A program made the translations under genes and the position numbers. Below are positions 8,166 to 15,895 of a DNA stretch of 64,000 bases, in pieces. The notes under the pieces were generated by a model, which made no database searches, was not told where the DNA came from, and saw only the letters and a list, made by a program, of their open reading frames with translations. Within the stretch, counting starts at the first letter, position 1. Every line of letters starts with the position of its first letter. This stretch comes from Pseudarthrobacter sulfonivorans (GTDB lineage Bacteria; Actinomycetota; Actinomycetes; Actinomycetales; Micrococcaceae): assembly GCF_014712225.1 (NCBI RefSeq), contig NZ_JACXBW010000003.1:367640-431639 (forward strand). Direction: 5' to 3'.

Positions 8166-8468
8166 GTGGCAACCGATTACGATGAACTTCGCTCCGACGT
8201 CAAGGAGTCGCAGGACAACTCACTCGAGGCACTGCAGTCCGCCAACGCACCGGACGCCCGCAGCGTGGTGCTCGAGCTCGATGAGGCAGACGGACTGGAC
8301 GGCGCCGGTGTCCCGGGTGGCGAATTCGTTGCCGAGGAACTGGTCGTGCAGGTTATCCCCCAGGCCGAGGACGAATTCACCTGCTACTCCTGCTTCCTTG
8401 TGCGGCACCGCTCGCAGATCGCACGGCAGAAAGACGGCCACAGCTACTGCACGGACTGCGAAGGCTGA
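8166..8468 (+). CDS. DUF4193 family protein
   Basis: This 100-residue acidic protein has a GTG start at 8166, preceded by an AAGAGA ribosome site. It begins MATDYDELRSDVKESQ and ends with a four-cysteine unit, FTCYSCFLVRHRSQIA...SYCTDCEG, a CxxC...CxxC arrangement expected to bind zinc. The size and layout are those of the DUF4193 family, which is nearly universal in actinobacteria (I recall the mycobacterial member as Rv2699c). Function is unknown. The middle holds the conserved-looking PGGEFVAEELVVQVIPQAEDEF. It is a single gene followed by a terminator. Confidence 0.9.
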   Translation: MATDYDELRSDVKESQDNSLEALQSANAPDARSVVLELDEADGLDGAGVPGGEFVAEELVVQVIPQAEDEFTCYSCFLVRHRSQIARQKDGHSYCTDCEG

Positions 8469-8521
8469 TTCCAGAGCTTCGCAGCATCACCCGTTCGGGC
8501 CGGTTCCCGGCCGGCAGGACC

Positions 8522-8553
8522 AAGGCACGCCCGCATACAGTCGGCGTGCCTTT
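8522..8553 (+). terminator. Terminator between convergent genes
   Basis: AAGGCACGCC (8522-8531) pairs perfectly with GGCGTGCCTT (8543-8552), followed by TTTCC. It lies between the convergent DUF4193 and YqeY genes and could serve both. Confidence 0.7.
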
Positions 8554-8573
8554 CCTGTCCCCTGGAACGGGAA

Positions 8574-9038
8574 TCAGCCCAAACGGCTGCGGACCATCTC
8601 GCTGACGGCTTTGCCGTCGAAGCGGCCGGCGATCTTGGCCGTCACCGGCTTCATGACGGCCCCCAGTTGACGCAGGCCGGGTTCCACACCTTCGGACCGC
8701 AGCCCGGCAATGGTCTCGTCGATGATCGCCTCAACTTCGGCGGCCGTCAGCGCACGGGGCAAGTAGGTCTCGATGACTTCCGCCTCCGCGATCTCGGCAG
8801 CAGCCCGCTCCGCTTCGCCGGCGTCGGTGTAGATCTTTGCCGTGTCACGACGCTTGGCCGCCTCCTTTTGCAGCAGCGAGGTCACCTGCGCGTCGTCCAG
8901 CTCAATCGGCGTTTTTCCTGACTTTTCCCGTGTTTCGATCTCGCCCAGAACGTTGCGTACGGTGGTCAGGGCGGTCTTGTTCCGCTCTTTCATGTGCGTC
9001 ACGACGTCAGCATGCAGACGGTCTTTCAGGCTGGTCAC
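8574..9038 (-). CDS. GatB/YqeY domain-containing protein
   Basis: This 154-residue protein belongs to the YqeY family, related to the helical tail domain of the GatB amidotransferase subunit that contacts tRNA. Family signatures are LKDRLHADVVTHMKERNK..LTTVRNVLGEIE, LLQKEAAKRRDTAKIYTDAG, YLPRALTAAEVEAIIDETIA and the closing MKPVTAKIAGRFDGKAVSEM. The GTG at 9038 is preferred to a start ten codons upstream because GAGGAA precedes it at good spacing and the family starts near this point. The role of free-standing YqeY is not established; tRNA-related function is inferred. Confidence 0.9.
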   Translation of the reverse strand: MTSLKDRLHADVVTHMKERNKTALTTVRNVLGEIETREKSGKTPIELDDAQVTSLLQKEAAKRRDTAKIYTDAGEAERAAAEIAEAEVIETYLPRALTAAEVEAIIDETIAGLRSEGVEPGLRQLGAVMKPVTAKIAGRFDGKAVSEMVRSRLG

Positions 9039-9101
9039 AGTGTTCCTCGATTCGTTCAGCGCCCCCAAGGGCAGCAGGACAGCGATGAACCATCCCTCTA
9101 G

Positions 9102-9107
9102 TACGGT
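9102..9107 (+). promoter_or_regulatory. Candidate -10 element for the M50 protease transcript
   Basis: TACGGT ends 8 nt before an ATG at 9116 that opens a 14-codon frame. This matches the leaderless promoter layout seen at other genes in the window. Confidence 0.45.
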
Positions 9108-9115
9108 AGAGGCCT

Positions 9116-9160
9116 ATGGCTGACAATTACTACCTCCAGTCCGGCAGGCAATGCATTTGA
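9116..9160 (+). CDS. Possible leaderless 14-codon uORF overlapping the protease gene
   Basis: ATG at 9116 encodes MADNYYLQSGRQCI and stops at 9158-9160, overlapping the start of the downstream M50 gene (9151) by 10 nt. With a promoter -10 just upstream it would be translated first. The downstream ATG has only a weak ribosome site, so expression would be coupled. Alternatively this is the original N-terminus of the protease, now separated by a frameshift. Confidence 0.35.
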   Translation: MADNYYLQSGRQCI

Positions 9161-9894
9161 GTTCCGAGGAACTGTGGCAACGCGTCACGGAGGTCCTTAG
9201 CCGGACTGCCGTCCCCGAGGTCACACTGATCGAATTGGTTGTGGTCTTTGCCCTGGCAACCGCCCTGTCCATCCCGCGGGCAACCTGGAAGTACTTCGGG
9301 CTGCTCGCCACCGCCACCCACGAACTGGGGCACGCCTTCGCCGCCGTCATGAGCGGTCAACGACTGGGCGGAATCCGGCTCCAGCTGGACCACTCAGGCA
9401 CAACCACCAGTTACAGCCGTGGACGGCTGGCGGCCGTGTGGTCCGGATTCTGGGGATATCCCGTTCCTGCCTTGACCGGTGCTGCCCTGGTGACCTCTGG
9501 TTTCGGAGGTTGGGGCCCTGCAGCCCTGGCCACCGGAACACTGATCCTCGTGGCGTCGCTGGTGTTCATCCGGAACTTCGCCGGCATCATCATCACCGGC
9601 GCCGCGATCGCGGGCGGCGCGGCGCTCGTTATCTTCGTCCCGAGCGCTTTCACCGGGCACGTCGCCATCGGACTGGGTGTGGCCCTCCTGGTCGCAGCGG
9701 TCCGCGACCTCGCCAAACTCACTAACGTCCACCTTCGGCGCCGGGACCGGCTGGCCAGTTCGGACGCCTATATTCTGTACCGCGCAACCTCAGTCCCGTC
9801 CGGTATTTGGATCGCGCTTTTTCTTGCGGTTGTTGCCGGTTGCTGGCTGGTGGCGTGGCAACCCATATCTTCGATTCTGGCCGCGGGAGCCTAG
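9151..9894 (+). CDS. M50-type membrane zinc metalloprotease
   Basis: This 247-residue integral membrane protein has the zinc motif HELGH at residues 57-61 at the end of a hydrophobic segment, as in M50 site-2-protease-like enzymes (the short M50B-like group common in actinobacteria). After a Gly-rich beta insert (GIRLQLDHSGTTTSYSRG) there are about six further hydrophobic helices. RNFAGIIITGA replaces the usual NxxPxxxLDG motif that supplies the third zinc ligand, so the third ligand is uncertain. Substrate is unknown. The upstream mini-ORF overlaps the start. The stop codon overlaps the promoter -10 of the next gene. Confidence 0.8.
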   Translation: MHLSSEELWQRVTEVLSRTAVPEVTLIELVVVFALATALSIPRATWKYFGLLATATHELGHAFAAVMSGQRLGGIRLQLDHSGTTTSYSRGRLAAVWSGFWGYPVPALTGAALVTSGFGGWGPAALATGTLILVASLVFIRNFAGIIITGAAIAGGAALVIFVPSAFTGHVAIGLGVALLVAAVRDLAKLTNVHLRRRDRLASSDAYILYRATSVPSGIWIALFLAVVAGCWLVAWQPISSILAAGA

Positions 9895-9897
9895 GCT
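9892..9897 (+). promoter_or_regulatory. Leaderless-type promoter -10 (TAGGCT) for the GST gene
   Basis: TAGGCT lies 7 nt before the ATG at 9905 and includes the TAG stop of the previous gene. No Shine-Dalgarno sequence is present, which fits a leaderless mRNA. Confidence 0.5.
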
Positions 9898-9904
9898 TGT
9901 CCGC

Positions 9905-11029
9905 ATGAGCCAGGAACCAGAGAGCAGTCAGCCTGCCGCCACACCCACTGCAGACAGCATGGATCGGAACTCAGAGCACAGCACCAAAGGCGCCTACGTG
10001 ACCGGTGGTGCCGAGTTCAACCGGGACACCAACTACATCGAGGACCGGATCACCCGGGACGGCCGCCGGGGCGACAACGGCGAACCTGGCTGGCCGGTGG
10101 AAGCCGGCCGTTACAGGCTCATCGCTGCACGGGCATGCCCGTGGGCGAACCGGACGGTGATCGTGCGCAGGCTGCTGGGCCTTGAGGAAGCCATCTCCCT
10201 TGGCCAGCCCGGCCCGACCCACGATGTACGGTCATGGACCTTTGACCTGGATCCGGACGGCGCGGACCCCGTCCTGGGAATCGAGCGGCTCCAGAGCGCC
10301 TACTTCCGGCGGTTCCCGGATTACCCCCGCGGCATCACCGTGCCGGCCATCGTGGAGGTAGCCAGCGGTGAAGTCGTGACCAACAACTTCCCCCAAATCA
10401 CGCTGGACTTTGCCACCGAGTGGACGCAGTTCCACCGCCCCGGCGCGCCGGACCTCTATCCGGAACATCTCCGGCAGGAGATTGACAGCGTCAACAAGCG
10501 CGTCTTCACCGAAGTCAACAACGGGGTTTACCGTTGCGGCTTCGCGGGCTCCCAGGACTCGTACAACTCAGCGTATGCCCGGCTCTGGACGGCCATGGAC
10601 TGGCTCGAGGAACGCCTCACGGGCCAGCGGTACCTCGTGGGTGACACCATCACCGAGGCCGACGTCCGGCTGTTCACCACCCTTGCCAGGTTCGACGCGG
10701 TCTACCACGGCCATTTTAAGTGCAACCGGCAGAAACTCGCCGAGCTCCCGGCCCTTTGGGGCTATGCGCGGGACCTTTTCCAGACTCCCGGCTTCGGCGA
10801 CACGATCGACTTTGTCCAGATCAAGCAGCACTATTACATCGTCCATGAGGACATCAACCCGACAGGCATAGTGCCGCAGGGCCCGGACCTGTCCGGCTGG
10901 CTGGAGCCCCACGGCAGGGAATCACTGGGCGGCCGGCCCTTCGGCAACGGCACTCCCCCGGGACCTGTGCGGGCCGGCGAGGAGGTCGCCCCTGGCCACG
11001 GCGCCGCACACCCGGAAAGAAGTCTCTGA
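9905..11029 (+). CDS. Xi-class glutathione S-transferase-like (quinone-conjugate reductase family)
   Basis: This 374-residue protein is of the YqjG/Xi-class GST type, which in other bacteria reduces glutathionyl- or related thiol-quinone conjugates. Signatures are ACPWANRTVIVRRLLGLE with the catalytic Cys of the CPWA motif, SWTFDLDPDG, the tract TVPAIVEVASGEVVTNNFPQ (usually VPVLWD...IVSNES), and the C-terminal helical domain with RYLVGDTITEADVRLFTTLA and GHFKCNRQKL. Actinobacteria use mycothiol rather than glutathione, so mycothiol conjugates are the likely substrates (inference). A Pro/Gly-rich tail of about 50 residues is unusual. The ATG is placed 7 nt after a TAGGCT -10, indicating a leaderless transcript. 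Confidence 0.85.
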   Translation: MSQEPESSQPAATPTADSMDRNSEHSTKGAYVTGGAEFNRDTNYIEDRITRDGRRGDNGEPGWPVEAGRYRLIAARACPWANRTVIVRRLLGLEEAISLGQPGPTHDVRSWTFDLDPDGADPVLGIERLQSAYFRRFPDYPRGITVPAIVEVASGEVVTNNFPQITLDFATEWTQFHRPGAPDLYPEHLRQEIDSVNKRVFTEVNNGVYRCGFAGSQDSYNSAYARLWTAMDWLEERLTGQRYLVGDTITEADVRLFTTLARFDAVYHGHFKCNRQKLAELPALWGYARDLFQTPGFGDTIDFVQIKQHYYIVHEDINPTGIVPQGPDLSGWLEPHGRESLGGRPFGNGTPPGPVRAGEEVAPGHGAAHPERSL

Positions 11030-11146
11030 CGGTCCGGAGGGCCGGTAGCGGCGGCTGCCTTGTCCTGGCGCACAGTGGCACCTAACGTGGGCGGAATGGT
11101 AGATACACACGCAGGTCCGGACCAGCCGCCATCGAGGGGGACCCGG

Positions 11147-12211
11147 ATGCTGCGAAACGCCATCGCCGGTCTCTCCGCCGCCTTCACCCTCCAGCGTCTG
11201 AAGCTGGCGGCAAAGTCAGCACTGGCAGCAGGTGTGGCGTTCGCCATCGCTCCCCTGATGCCCGGGTCCGCCGCGGAGTATCCGTACTACGCCCCCCTGG
11301 GTGCACTGGTGGCGATGTACCACAACGTTGCCGGATCAGTCCGTCAGGGTCTTCAAACGCTGCTCGGGCTCGCCATCGGCATCGGGCTGGCCTTTGTCTT
11401 GGTCAGCATCGGTGATCCGTCGCCGGTGACCGTGGCAGTTTTTATGGGCGTAGGAGTCCTGCTTGGCGGCCTCCCGCGGATTGGCTCCGGAAGTGATTGG
11501 ATCCCGACGGCGGCGCTGCTGGTTCTGTTGGTGGGTGGAAGCAACCGGGACGCCTTTTCGTTTGGTTACCTGATCCAGATGGGCGCCGGAGTCGCTGTTG
11601 GCATCGCCGTTAATTTCCTTGTTTTTCCGCCACTGCACTTTGCTGCGGCCGCCAACAGCCTGGGTCAACTGCGGCTGGCACTGGGCAAACAGCTCACGGA
11701 TATGGCGGCGGCCCTGACGGAAAAGTGGCCGCCCGAGCATGAGGACTGGTCCCGCCGCTCCGACGAGCTGGCGGAAGCGGCACGCACCGTCCGCCATCTT
11801 GTCAGGGAAGCTGACGAAAGCCGCCGGGCCAACCCGCGGCGGCGGTTCCACCCGCGGGACCTGGACCTCGATTACCGCAACTTGCGGGACCTTGAGCGGG
11901 TGACTTTCCACATCCAGGACATGACCGAAGTCCTGTCAGACGTCATCTGGGCGGAAGACGTCCCGTACGAGGTCCCGTTCGAGGACAGCGAACCGCTGGC
12001 CGCCGCGTTGGACAGCACCGGGCAGCTGCTGGCCTCGTTCCACACGGATGATGAGTCGGAGCAACGGCGGCTCTTCGCTGCCGCGAAGTCGGCGGTGGAG
12101 GCTTGCATGGCCGGGTCCGACGGGGGCGGCAGCGAGGGTGCCGTGACGGCGTCCGAGTCCATCCTCCTGAGCCTCCACCGGATTCTCCGGGCAGTGCGGC
12201 CGGCCCCCTAA
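11147..12211 (+). CDS. FUSC-like / aromatic acid exporter family membrane protein
   Basis: This 354-residue protein has an N-terminal half of about six TM helices (KLAAKSALAAGVAFAIAPLM, the YPYYAPLGALVAMYHNV loop, LLGLAIGIGLAFVLVSIGDP). The C-terminal half is a cytosolic helical domain rich in Arg/Asp with RTVRHLVREADESRRANPRR and DLDLDYRNLRDLERVTFHIQ. The hydrophobic half followed by a charged helical half is typical of FUSC/ArAE transporters. I chose ATG 11147 because GAGGGGG lies 6 nt upstream; ATG 11096 or TTG 11060 would add up to 29 residues without a good site. It overlaps the convergent hydratase gene by 4 nt. Confidence 0.8.
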   Translation: MLRNAIAGLSAAFTLQRLKLAAKSALAAGVAFAIAPLMPGSAAEYPYYAPLGALVAMYHNVAGSVRQGLQTLLGLAIGIGLAFVLVSIGDPSPVTVAVFMGVGVLLGGLPRIGSGSDWIPTAALLVLLVGGSNRDAFSFGYLIQMGAGVAVGIAVNFLVFPPLHFAAAANSLGQLRLALGKQLTDMAAALTEKWPPEHEDWSRRSDELAEAARTVRHLVREADESRRANPRRRFHPRDLDLDYRNLRDLERVTFHIQDMTEVLSDVIWAEDVPYEVPFEDSEPLAAALDSTGQLLASFHTDDESEQRRLFAAAKSAVEACMAGSDGGGSEGAVTASESILLSLHRILRAVRPAP

Positions 12212-13119
12212 AGTGGCGCCACGGAACCGCTGAAGTGCTTGCGGCCGGAGCGGGGATTCCATGCCGCATAGTCGGACCGTTGCCAGGTTCCGTCCGGTGC
12301 CTGCCCTGTGGTGATCTCCAGCGCAACCCGGCCTGGCAGGAAAACGGGCGCGTCGAAAGTCACGGCCCAGCCGAATGTTTCGCCCTTCATCGGCCCGACG
12401 TCTGCCAGAGCCCTGGAGGCAAGATACATGCCATGGGCGATGGAGCGCCGCATGCCCAGCGCCCTGGCCGACAGGACGCTCAGGTGGATCGGATTGAAGT
12501 CACCCGAAATGGCGGCGTACGCGCGTCCCGTGTCGACCCCGAGGTGCCACACCGCCGTCGGGTCCGGGGGCGTGAAGTCGGGCCGGCCGTTATGGGGTGA
12601 GGGCACGTCGATGCCCGGCAGGAAGACACCTTTGGCAAGGTATGTGGAGCGCCCGGTCCAGCGGATGTCCGGCTTACCCGCGCCCCTGATCTCGGCGATC
12701 ACATCCAGCTGAGTTCCGGCGCGGTGTCCGCGGAGGTTCTCCACCCTGGCCTCGATGTCGAGGAGATCGGTGAAGATCACCGGCGCGCGCTGCTCGACGT
12801 AGTTGCTCAGATGGATCATGCCCAGCAGTGGCAAGGGAAAATCGTCCCGGTTCATCACGCTCATGGCGAGCGGGAAAGCGAGCGCGTGGAGGTAGCCCGC
12901 GGGCAAGGTGTCCCGCGCCGACAGGCCGATGAGGTGCTGGTAGGCGGTGAGATTTCCGACGTCGGCCCTGACGCCGCGCACCTCGTGGCCAGCGTCCGGC
13001 AGGGTTGAGCCGCCGTGGGTCCCCAGCACGCGGCGGCGCGCCGCCTGCGCGGCGGCATTGACGTAAAGCTTGGAGAGCGAGGGCATCTCCCCCAGGATGA
13101 CCGGTTGCGCGGGACTCAT
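12208..13119 (-). CDS. HtdX-like (R)-specific enoyl-CoA hydratase, double hot-dog
   Basis: This 303-residue MaoC-type dehydratase hydrates trans-2-enoyl thioesters to (R)-3-hydroxyacyl thioesters. The N-terminal half is a degenerate hot-dog fold (YQHLIGLSARDTLPAGYLH, LPLLGMIHLSNYVEQ). The C-terminal half carries the hydratase motif with catalytic Asp and His: YAAISGDFNPIHLS, then ARALGMRRSIAHGMYLASRA. The ATG overlaps the end of the FabG4-like gene by 4 nt, so the two are translationally coupled. The pair plus the thiolase matches M. tuberculosis htdX-fabG4-fadA2 (Rv0241c-Rv0243) as I recall it. Confidence 0.88.
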   Translation of the reverse strand: MSPAQPVILGEMPSLSKLYVNAAAQAARRRVLGTHGGSTLPDAGHEVRGVRADVGNLTAYQHLIGLSARDTLPAGYLHALAFPLAMSVMNRDDFPLPLLGMIHLSNYVEQRAPVIFTDLLDIEARVENLRGHRAGTQLDVIAEIRGAGKPDIRWTGRSTYLAKGVFLPGIDVPSPHNGRPDFTPPDPTAVWHLGVDTGRAYAAISGDFNPIHLSVLSARALGMRRSIAHGMYLASRALADVGPMKGETFGWAVTFDAPVFLPGRVALEITTGQAPDGTWQRSDYAAWNPRSGRKHFSGSVAPL

Positions 13120-14456
13120 GCTCCCACCAGGTTCTGTCCGCAGACACGCAGGATGTCCCCGTTGATGCCACCGGCGGCGTCGCTGGCAAGGAAGGCGATT
13201 GCCTCCGCCACATCCGATGGCAGGCCGCCTTGCTGCAGGGCATTGAGACGCCGGCCCACCTCCCTGACGGCAAAGGGAATCCGCGCCGTCATTTCAGTTT
13301 CGATAAAGCCCGGGGCTACAGCATTGATGGTTCCTCCCCGTGCAGCAAGCAAGGGCGCCGTGGCCCGGACCATTCCCATGACGCCACCCTTGGAGGCGGC
13401 GTAGTTGGTCTGGCCGCGGTTGCCGGCAATGCCACTGGTGGAGGCGACCGAAACGATGCGCGGTGCGCCGCGGAAGTGGTCCGAAGCCAGCAGGGCGTCG
13501 TTGATCCTGAGCTGCGCGGCGATGTTGATGTCGAGCACGGCGTTCCAACGCGCGTGGTCCATGTTGGCCAGGAGCTTGTCCCTGGTGATGCCTGCATTGT
13601 GAACCAGGATATCCAAGTGCCCGTGCCGCTGCAGGGTGTGCTCAAGGATGCGCTGGCCCGCGTCCGCACGGCTGATGTCCAACTGCAGGGCCGTGCCGTG
13701 GACTTCGTTGGCGACCGCGGCCAGATGGTCGCCGGCCGCCGGGATGTCCACGAGCACAAGTGTGGCCCCGTCCCGGTGAAGCGTCCGCGCAATGGCCGCC
13801 CCGATGCCGCGGGCCGCCCCCGTCACCACCGCCACCTTGCCGGCGAGCGGCCGGTCAGAATCGGCCGGCAGCGTGCCGTTGGCACTGCTGACGGTCAGGA
13901 ACTGGCCGTCGACGAACGCCGAGCGCCCGGACAGGAAAAACCGCAGCGCCCCCAGGGCGCTCGGGCTCGTGGTCTGTACATCGTCGGCCAAAACTATGCC
14001 GTTTGCCGTTGCGCCCGCCCGGAGCTCTTTGGCCAGGGACCGCACGAAGCCGTCCACACCCTGCCGCGCCGCCGCCTCGGCTGGATCGCCGGCTTCTGCG
14101 GCCGGCCGGGAAACGGTGATGAACCGCGCGCCCGGGCCGAGGTCGCGGAGCGAGGCCGCAGCGGACAGCACCGGCCGTTCAAGGTCTTCCGGCGTGGCCA
14201 GGCCGTCCAGGACAAGGATGATGGCCCCGAGCTTTTCGCGGGGCACGGCGTGCCGGCGTACGTCCAGGTTCCAGGACAGCAGGGTGGCGGCCAGTTCGTC
14301 GGCGCCGGGTGTACTCCCCTGCACCAGGACGGGGCCGGTAACCAAAGGCTGGCCCGGGGTGTATCGGCGCAATACCGCAGGCACGGGAAGGCCCAGCCGT
14401 TTGGCGAGGTCCTTGCCCAGGCCCTGGCTGACCAGGCGGGTGTATGTGTCTGTCAT
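13116..14456 (-). CDS. fabG4: High-molecular-weight 3-oxoacyl-thioester reductase, FabG4-like
   Basis: This 446-residue two-domain SDR interconverts 3-oxoacyl- and (R)-3-hydroxyacyl-CoA/ACP. The N-terminal about 200 residues form a flavodoxin-like Rossmann domain without the nucleotide motif, as in mycobacterial FabG4. The C-terminal domain has GAARGIGAAIARTL, the VHNAGITRDKLLANMD region, catalytic Ser in SVASTSGIAGNRGQTN, YAASKGG with Tyr and Lys, and FIETEMTARIP. The ATG at 14456 has AGGAG 6 nt upstream, located in the 9-nt gap after the thiolase stop. The C-terminal end overlaps the hydratase gene. The gene is regulated with its operon by the TetR operator at 15863-15895 (inferred). Confidence 0.9.
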   Translation of the reverse strand: MTDTYTRLVSQGLGKDLAKRLGLPVPAVLRRYTPGQPLVTGPVLVQGSTPGADELAATLLSWNLDVRRHAVPREKLGAIILVLDGLATPEDLERPVLSAAASLRDLGPGARFITVSRPAAEAGDPAEAAARQGVDGFVRSLAKELRAGATANGIVLADDVQTTSPSALGALRFFLSGRSAFVDGQFLTVSSANGTLPADSDRPLAGKVAVVTGAARGIGAAIARTLHRDGATLVLVDIPAAGDHLAAVANEVHGTALQLDISRADAGQRILEHTLQRHGHLDILVHNAGITRDKLLANMDHARWNAVLDINIAAQLRINDALLASDHFRGAPRIVSVASTSGIAGNRGQTNYAASKGGVMGMVRATAPLLAARGGTINAVAPGFIETEMTARIPFAVREVGRRLNALQQGGLPSDVAEAIAFLASDAAGGINGDILRVCGQNLVGA

Positions 14457-14465
14457 CCGGTGCTC

Positions 14466-15833
14466 CTACGCTGCTTCGAGAATTGCGACGACGCCCTGGC
14501 CGCCGGCGGCGCAGATGGAGATGAGCCCGCGTGCGGGCCTGCCGTTCACGTGGCCTTGGGCCTGCAGCATCTTGGCGAGGGAAGCGACGATGCGCCCGCC
14601 GGTAGCAGCAAACGGGTGACCCGCCGCAAGGGAGGAGCCGTTGACGTTCAGTTTGGCGCGGTCGATGCTGCCGAAGGCGCCATCGAGCCCCAGCCGGGTG
14701 CGGCCGAAGTCCTCGTCCTCCCACGCTGCCAGGGTGCTCAGGACGGTCCCGGCGAAGGCCTCGTGGATCTCAAAAAAGTCGAAGTCATCCAGGGTCAATC
14801 CGTTCCGGGCCAGCAGCCGCGGGACCGCGAACGCCGGCGCCATCAGCAGGCCGTCCTTGCCGTGGACGAAGTCCACCGCTGCGGCTTCCCCATCGACCAC
14901 CGTTGCGAGCATGGGCAGGTCATGTGCCTGGGCCCACTCTTCTGATGCCAGCAGGACCGTGGATGCCCCGTCCGTCAGCGGAGTGGAGTTTCCGGCGGTC
15001 ATGGTGGCCTCGGCGCCGAGGCCCTTCCCGAAGACCGGCTTGAGGGTTGCCAGCTTCTCCAGCGTGGTGTCTGCCCTCAGGTTGGAGTCCTTCGCGAGCC
15101 CCCGGTAGGGGGTCAGGAGGTCATCGAAGAACCCGGCATCATAAGCGGCAGCCAGGTTCCGGTGGCTGTTGAAGGCAAGTTCGTCCTGGGACTCACGCGA
15201 AATGTTCCACTGCGCGGTTGTGAGGGCCTGGTGTTCACCCATGGACAGGCCGGTGCGTGGCTCTCCGGTGCTCGGCGCGTCAGGGGCGAGGTCCTTGGGC
15301 CGCAGCCGGCTGAGTACCTGCAGCCGTTGCGGAAGGGTCTTGGCCCGGCTGAGGTCCAGCAGCACCCCGCGCAAACCTTCGCTAACCGCGATGGGAGCAT
15401 CGGAGGCTGAGTCAACACCGCCTGCGATTGCGGAATCGATCTGGCCCAGCTTGATCTTGTTGGCCAGGCCCAACACTGTTTCCAGGCCCGTGGCGCACGC
15501 CTGCTGGAGATCGTACGCAGGGGTCTCCGCCGACAACGCCGAGCCCAGGACCGCCTCACGGGTGAGGTTGAAATCCCGGGAGTGTTTCAGGACTGCGCCA
15601 GCGGCAACCTCACCAATCCGCTCGTCCTGGAGCCCGAACCTGGCAATCAGGCCGTCCAGCGCAGCAGTCAGCATGTCCTGATTGGAGGACTTCGTGTAGG
15701 CCCCGCCGGAACGGGCAAAGGGGATCCTGTTACCGCCCACGATCACCGCCCGCCGGACGGAAGGCGTTGCGCCGGTTGCCGCGGGGCTGGTGGATTCCTG
15801 GGGTCCGGTGGCGGACTGTCCGTTGACGGACAT
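14466..15833 (-). CDS. fadA2: Acetyl-CoA C-acyltransferase, FadA2-like thiolase
   Basis: This 455-residue thiolase performs 3-ketoacyl-CoA cleavage. The nucleophilic Cys is at 113 in LQQACATGLETV. The other motifs are NSTPLTDGAS, the EIHEAFAGTV box (NEAF-type), GSSLAAGHPFAATGGRI with the catalytic His, and the C-terminal LISICAAGGQGVVAILEA that supplies the second Cys. The true start is ATG 15833 with GAGGAGACACCC upstream; a disordered 20-residue leader (TGPQESTSPAATGAT) precedes the core. It is the first gene of the three-gene operon, and its promoter region contains a large palindrome shared with the divergent TetR gene. Confidence 0.92.
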   Translation of the reverse strand: MSVNGQSATGPQESTSPAATGATPSVRRAVIVGGNRIPFARSGGAYTKSSNQDMLTAALDGLIARFGLQDERIGEVAAGAVLKHSRDFNLTREAVLGSALSAETPAYDLQQACATGLETVLGLANKIKLGQIDSAIAGGVDSASDAPIAVSEGLRGVLLDLSRAKTLPQRLQVLSRLRPKDLAPDAPSTGEPRTGLSMGEHQALTTAQWNISRESQDELAFNSHRNLAAAYDAGFFDDLLTPYRGLAKDSNLRADTTLEKLATLKPVFGKGLGAEATMTAGNSTPLTDGASTVLLASEEWAQAHDLPMLATVVDGEAAAVDFVHGKDGLLMAPAFAVPRLLARNGLTLDDFDFFEIHEAFAGTVLSTLAAWEDEDFGRTRLGLDGAFGSIDRAKLNVNGSSLAAGHPFAATGGRIVASLAKMLQAQGHVNGRPARGLISICAAGGQGVVAILEAA

Positions 15834-15862
15834 GGGTGTCTCCTCTGATCTGCGTCGGTTAC

Positions 15863-15895
15863 CGATACTCAGCGTACCTGATACGCTGAGTATCG
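15863..15895. promoter_or_regulatory. 33-bp palindromic operator between fadA2 and tetR
   Basis: CGATACTCAGCGTA (15863-15876) and TACGCTGAGTATCG (15882-15895) form a perfect 14-bp inverted repeat around CCTGA. It occupies the 61-nt divergent gap and abuts the GTG of the TetR gene, which it would cover. It is the obvious binding site of the adjacent regulator, controlling both directions. Confidence 0.85.

Noticed and set aside
13230..14945. 571-codon plus-strand frame
   Set aside because: It is antisense to fabG4 and fadA2, which carry full catalytic motifs; the frame has shuffled composition.
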